A stretch of DNA of 64,000 nt from Drosophila pseudoobscura. Its lineage: Eukaryota > Arthropoda > Insecta > Diptera > Drosophilidae. Shown one piece after another: positions 58,801-64,000 of the stretch. A program made the translations under genes and the position numbers. Position 1 is the stretch's first letter. Each line of letters starts with the position of its first letter. The notes under the pieces are model-generated. The model saw only the letters and a list, made by a program, of their open reading frames with translations. It did no database searches and was not told where the DNA came from. The stretch covers positions 6,634,001 to 6,698,000 of the forward strand of contig NC_046683.1 of the NCBI RefSeq assembly GCF_009870125.1. The letters are read 5' to 3'.

Positions 58801-61689
58801 AAAGAAAAGCGGACATTTTCATTTGAGCATATTTAATTAGATGCAATTATTTATGGTATTAAATAGATGAGGCAGTAAATGTGCTGTACAGCCCTCTTAC
58901 CAGGCTATCTGGAAAACGGGCGGAAAAAAATGAAGAAAATTGAAATAAAATGCTAAAGAATTGCGTCGTTGTCTGTCGCCAAAGCAGAGTGAAAAAAAAA
59001 AGCCGAAGTGAAAAGAAAAATATTCAATTCTTGGCTCTCTCAAAAAGGCAGAATTCTGCAGCGAATGCCACGACACCACCCCCTCTTCCAGCCCACTCCA
59101 GTGGCAGAGTCCGCACCATTTACCAACCAACCATAACAATGGGAGTCCCCCCGACCATCAGCACCGGGACGAGGATGGGATGGATGCCCGGACGAAGGAG
59201 TGCATTTAAATGGCAGGAAATTTGAAAAAAATTGAAATTTAAGTCTTTGATATATTGAAGCCGATTTATTAGCCGCCCCCTTTATTCGCCCCTCCTCACA
59301 GTCCACAGCCCACAGCCACACCCATTGTTAGTCATTTTCCTTTGGTGTTACGAAAAAAATCCCTAAGATACGAGCATCTCCTTCCTCTCCATCCGCTGCT
59401 CAATCAGTGTCTGACCAAAGCAGAGCCGAACAGAAGCCTCTCATCTGAAAGTTGGTTAAGAAAAAACACTCGTAGGAGAAAGAGAGGAGAATGTGCTCCC
59501 AGGTATCCCAACGATCAAAGCAGTATCGAAATAGTAACTATCGTTCCCAACAGAGGATGGTGCAGTCTCAGACCAATGGTGAGTGGTCCAGAAAAGAAAA
59601 ATCAAACCAGTCGAAACTTTTTCTTTTTTGTAGAGGCTCGACATTAAGATAGTTGTTACACAGAGAGCTAAGGAAGACAGAAAGAGGATCCTTTAAGAAC
59701 ATTGCGGATATGAACACTAAGCCACGTTGGTAGAGAGTTTGCTTGGTTTCTATGGCTTCTAATTACATCTTAGTAACAGTTTATTATTCAAATAAGTATA
59801 TAAAGCGAACCTTTAGAGGTTTAAAAGCCCTGAGGGCACTACTTAGGCAGCTCTTAAGTAGCTCCCATTACAGGGAGAAAGGTAAAGGTTCGGAGGTCCC
59901 TCAGCCCCATCAGCACACATAGCCACAAATCCACACCTATGGCATTCAACCCCACCGTTTGACACTTATTGGACTTAATAGCGCGTGACCATGGACAGTC
60001 AACCCCATTCGCACCTTGTCCACGGACACGAACAAGACAAATCACACAAATTGACAAACGTTTAACATAATTTACACAGCAAAGCCGAAACGACTTACAC
60101 TTGACCACACTTCGCCCAGTCCTCAGTCACCAGTCCCCACTGCCCCCACCATTTCTTCGGTCCCTCGCTCGTTCGAGCGACTCGTGTCCAATATTGACCC
60201 TTTCGCCTGTCCAAAACCCTTGTCAACGTTGCGTATCCGAAACTATTAAAAAGATCAGCCAAACACTTGACTGCCTTCATGGTCAGCGTCGGACAGAGGC
60301 GGTAAGACATATATGGGGGAGGAATAAAGTGGGAAAAAAATGAAATAAAATTGAAGAGGATGTCCCACCGTTCTAGGGTTTTTTGCCATTTTTCACACGC
60401 TGCTTCCCAGTCCCATGTACGGGTCTGGGCTAAACAGGACATATGTTCATGGTCAAATCGATTAAATAAATCATTAGCATCTTTTGTAGCCAGTTTTCGT
60501 GCTCCGCGTGTCCTTCTCCGGGTACTTTGTGTGTGTGTGTGGCCCTTTTGTAACGCGTGTCGCTGCTCTTCTCGTATCATGTGTTGGTGCAAATTGTTTT
60601 TTAATACAAGAAAAAGTCTGGCTCCCCCAATATCCTGGCTCTGCTACCAGTGTGAAAGTGAGAACTTTTCTTTATTTCTTTTTTTTTGGGGGGGTTCCGT
60701 TGTAGTTTGACATTTAATTTGTTGCGCTTCTGTGGGGCAGAAACAGTTTCAAAGAAAGAAGGCTAATTTATTACAGAACACTCGACATGGAGAGTGAGAA
60801 AGTGGAAGTAGAAGAAGAAGAAAAAGGGAAGACGCTATAAGAGATAGTGGGAACTCTATGGGGGATCTTGGACAGGCCGAATGTTTAGTTTAGTTTAGTT
60901 TTAGGCAATTTCAAATCTAAGGCAATAAAAAAGCACTGCATTCATTTCATTGGTAAGGGGAAAAAAATGTTTCACATACTTTTGATGGTTAAAATATATT
61001 TATTCAATAGCTTCAGGCTTATTTTTCTTCGGAATTTCTTCGTTCTGGGGCTGGCAACCCTGGCTTCCACAAAAACTGTCCCTTTTCTCAGGGGCTGCCC
61101 ACTCCTTGCCTTTGTCCTCTTTCATTTGGCATTTTTTTGTATGCGTCTGGATTGAAATGGGGTTGGAGTCGCTTCTGGTGTTTATTTTCTATAAATATAA
61201 ATTAAATGGGTGGCGTGCGACTGTCCAATAAATTTTAGCTATTTTTATGTTTCGAGACACCTTTTACGGTTCGGTTTCGGTTTTCTATTTCTTTCCATTC
61301 TTGTTTCTTTATTCCTTGTTTTTCAAGTGGCATTGTGGTCTGGCTGGACCTTTTGTATGGCATCCAGCTTCAACTCCGGCTACGGCCACGGCCACGGCTA
61401 CAGCTTCGCAGTCAATGTCGAACCCTTTTCATTGTGAAAGGCGTGGCGTGGAAAAATTGTTGCCCAAGTCGAGCCATATCAAGTGACAATAGTTAGTTTT
61501 ATTCACGATCCTTTTTTGTTGGGTAATAAAAGACAATTTGTTTTATGAATGAATGAAGCAACAGGCAAACGGGAAGCAGGGGTCCCAGGTATACTCCTAT
61601 CCAACACTGGCTGCCAGTGTGTGCACACTCGTTCAATTCGCCAAAGTTCACTGCCCCATGCAAATTTATACAAATATTTTGTATGAGTA

Positions 61690-61740
61690 TATGTATATAT
61701 ATATATATATATTTACGTGTATATATATGTGTATATATAG
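61690..61740. repeat. TA-rich microsatellite
   Basis: (TA)n with GTG interruptions. Confidence 0.9.
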
Positions 61741-62956
61741 ATATTATAACTCTGGCTTTTGTTTTAGTCGAACTCGGGGCCACAAAACCTTTTGTAAAGC
61801 GCACAGAACGGAACAGGAGAGAGCGGAGCAGAAGAAGATACAAAAAAAAAACGCAAACAATTTCTTGTAATTAAAATCCATGGCCTTTTCAGTCCCAGCC
61901 CACTTAGGCGGTGGATGGGTGGATTGGTGGATTGGTGGGGGGCCTTGGCTTCTCCGAGTGATTCAGTCAGGTGCTCAGCTGCGCCAATCAGTCACAGACC
62001 AGTCAACCACCGCTCGGTGGCATGGTGGCAAGGTGGCATGGGGGCTCTGTGGGGTCCGGCTGTACTTGTCACTGCAGGTGGAGAGGAGAATAAGACATGG
62101 GCATGGGAGTCGAATGGAAGCCCAAAGGCAGACACAGACCGACCTCTGCCAAGAGATTCTTCTCACATTCTCAGTGCTCCGCTCGGCTCTGGCCTAGCCA
62201 TTATTTTTTCTCTTTTTTGTTCAAGAATTACTGATTATTAATTCATTTTGAACCGGTGAGGCATTCATATTTCTGCAGGAAAGAGTGGGTCGTCCTTCGA
62301 CACGCACAGGGGGCTGGGATGCAGGACCGAGCCCCATCATCCCTTTGGTCCTTCACGTTGTCTGTCAATGTTTTGCTTTCATTTTACGTTTCTTTTTTTG
62401 TAATTTTTCCATTTTTTGTCATTCTTTGACTGTCATATATTTGAACAGCTTGCTGGCTTGATGGCTCGCCGGCTTGCTGTCCTGCTTGCCAGGACCCGCC
62501 TGGCGCTGCATTCATTGTTAAATCATTGAGTTTTTACTGCAGTTTGGCGAACGGGATTCGACGCTGCCAACCATATCAACCTCAATTTCAGCTTTCTGTT
62601 GTGCTCTTCAAGCACTCTGCTTCTGATGCTGCTGCTGCTACTGCTGCTGCTGCTGCTGGTCCCGTCCCGGACTGTCCGTGTAAATAAAGTCAGCGCGGTA
62701 AGAAAACAAAATGTGAACTGTGACTGGGCCTGCACCTGCACCAGCAGCAGCACCTGGACACCGACACAGACTCGCACACGAGGTAAAGGTAGAGTAGAGA
62801 ACATCTGCTCTAAAATGCAAGCAGTGTCCTGGTCCTGGACCTGGTGCTGGTGCTGGTCTGGCCTGGGCTTTGGCTTGGGCCTGGCTTGTTAGTCTGATTG
62901 GGTGGCTGATTGGTTGGAACTGCTCTCACTGAATCTCGGCTGAGCAGCGACGTTGG

Positions 62957-62999
62957 CGTCATCGTCATCGTTGTCGTCGTTGTCGTTGTCGTTGTCGCC
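62957..62999. repeat. TTGTCG/ATCGTC tandem
   Basis: Imperfect 6-bp units, very similar to the array at 32649 and possibly from the same repeat class. Confidence 0.85.
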
Positions 63000-64000
63000 A
63001 GTGACAGTTGTCCCGAGAACCAGGACCGGTTCCAACAATGAAGCGGAAACAATGTTTACAATTTTCTTTCTTTTTTATACCGCTTCCAACAGACAGAATA
63101 CTCGTACATTTTTTTCTCTCTGTGCTGGTATTTTCTCTTCTTCTCGGTTCATATTTTGTGTTTGCCTTGTTATGCTTTGTGTGTTGTATACATATTGTAC
63201 CTCCTGTACCTATACTGCGGGCCGGGCATCTGCCATGTTTGACTGTATTTAGCCAGCGGTCATAAAGTTAATTTGTACAAATGTTGCAAATAATTCAAAC
63301 AGTTTGCTTTCCCTTCTCGGTCTCCCTGTCGCTCTTTCTCTATGTGTTTCTCTTTTGCTAGCTATATATGTATTTTATATTGCCATGACCCAACACTTGA
63401 AGAGATTTTCGACTAGCTTGGGGTAACACTGGCAGCCATACTAATATGGTTTTAAGGGATACGCATACACTGATCAAATCAAATACGACATGGCCACACT
63501 GTTCGAGTCTCCTCCAATTCAATCTGCCATTCTTTGTCCTCCTTGAGCACTCTCTGTCTCTGGGAGAGCGCCTTCCCAAATTCCCAATGGCCAGCGATCA
63601 TTGTTGTCATCTGCTATCTGCCTTTTGCCGCAATGACACTCGTCCTGATACCCGGGACATCGGGCCAACCAAACAGCCATTAGCAGGTGCCACATAAAAT
63701 TTCTAATTAACCAAAAAGCCTATTAGCAACGACACAACGAACACTATTTTATTATTAGCCAAAAGCAGATGCAGCCGCAGCCGCCAGTACAATACGAGCC
63801 ACAAATGGCAGACAGCAGAGCACAGCAGAGAGCAAAAAAGTACCCGAGAACATTCAACACCTTTTAAGGTGGGTCCTAAATGAAAGCGTCGTTCTTGGCT
63901 GCCTTCCAGCTCCACCTCCTTCCGCCACTTCCGAAGCGGGAAAACATAATTTTACTTATTACAATTTTATATACTTATGGAGGATGCGATGCCATGCGAT

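Larger units (their letters stand above)
55830..64000. other. Gene-poor DNA, no supported gene
   Basis: No convincing coding exon. It contains an A-rich tract (57710-57775), a GA run (58473-58495), GGCTAC/GGCGAC tandem (58730-58762), TA-rich microsatellite (61690-61740), CTG run (62627-62658), CTGGTC/CTGGTG short repeats (62827-62860) and a TTGTCG array (62957-62999). A 165-codon minus frame (60095-60592) is within chance expectation and is not called. Confidence 0.45.

Noticed and set aside
60095-60592. A 165-codon minus frame
   Set aside because: Its length is within chance expectation for 64 kb in six frames, it reads through a CA run, and it lacks domains.

Overview
This is nuclear DNA from a fly of the Drosophila type. 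The support is compact introns of 58-79 nt, TATA boxes paired with a TCAGT-like initiator about 30 bp downstream, abundant di- and trinucleotide microsatellites, and recognisable insect gene families (an SLC5 transporter, a DUF1091 secreted protein, a PPTC7-type PP2C protein). The species cannot be fixed from the sequence. No bacterial, viral or CRISPR feature is present, and no tRNA or rRNA was recognised.

Layout. 1-3.1 kb: no gene seen. 3.1-4.7 kb: two small secreted-peptide genes on +, one with a proline tail and one with a threonine (mucin-like) tail. 7.6-10.4 kb: a five-exon SLC5-family sodium:solute symporter on -. 11.3-17.7 kb: four short genes, three secreted or membrane peptides on - and one on +. 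21.0-21.5 kb: a 140-aa charged, helix-rich protein with a 5' UTR intron. 26.6-28.1 kb: a 498-aa protein with an N-terminal domain of 11-residue repeats and a C-terminal PPTC7-like PP2C domain that lacks one of its metal-binding Asp motifs. 28-40 kb: gene-poor and rich in microsatellites. 40.86-41.2 kb: a probable first coding exon, perhaps two, of a + strand gene that continues to the right. Downstream of it on - lie a secreted protein without an obvious ATG (42.2-42.8 kb), a pair of paralogous acidic proteins (43.4 and 45.9 kb), a doubtful membrane peptide (48.5 kb) and a DUF1091 protein (55.1-55.8 kb). 55.8-64 kb: no gene seen.

The genes do not form an obvious pathway. The common theme is short, signal-peptide-bearing, probably fast-evolving proteins with strong TATA/Inr promoters, typical of tissue-restricted secreted products. 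The most unusual items are the 11-mer-repeat pseudophosphatase, the start-codon anomaly at 42.8 kb, a perfect 18-bp foldback at 44.1 kb, and an octamer (TACTCGTA) found 15 times by manual count where about two are expected. All gene models were spliced by eye, and exon edges are predictions.
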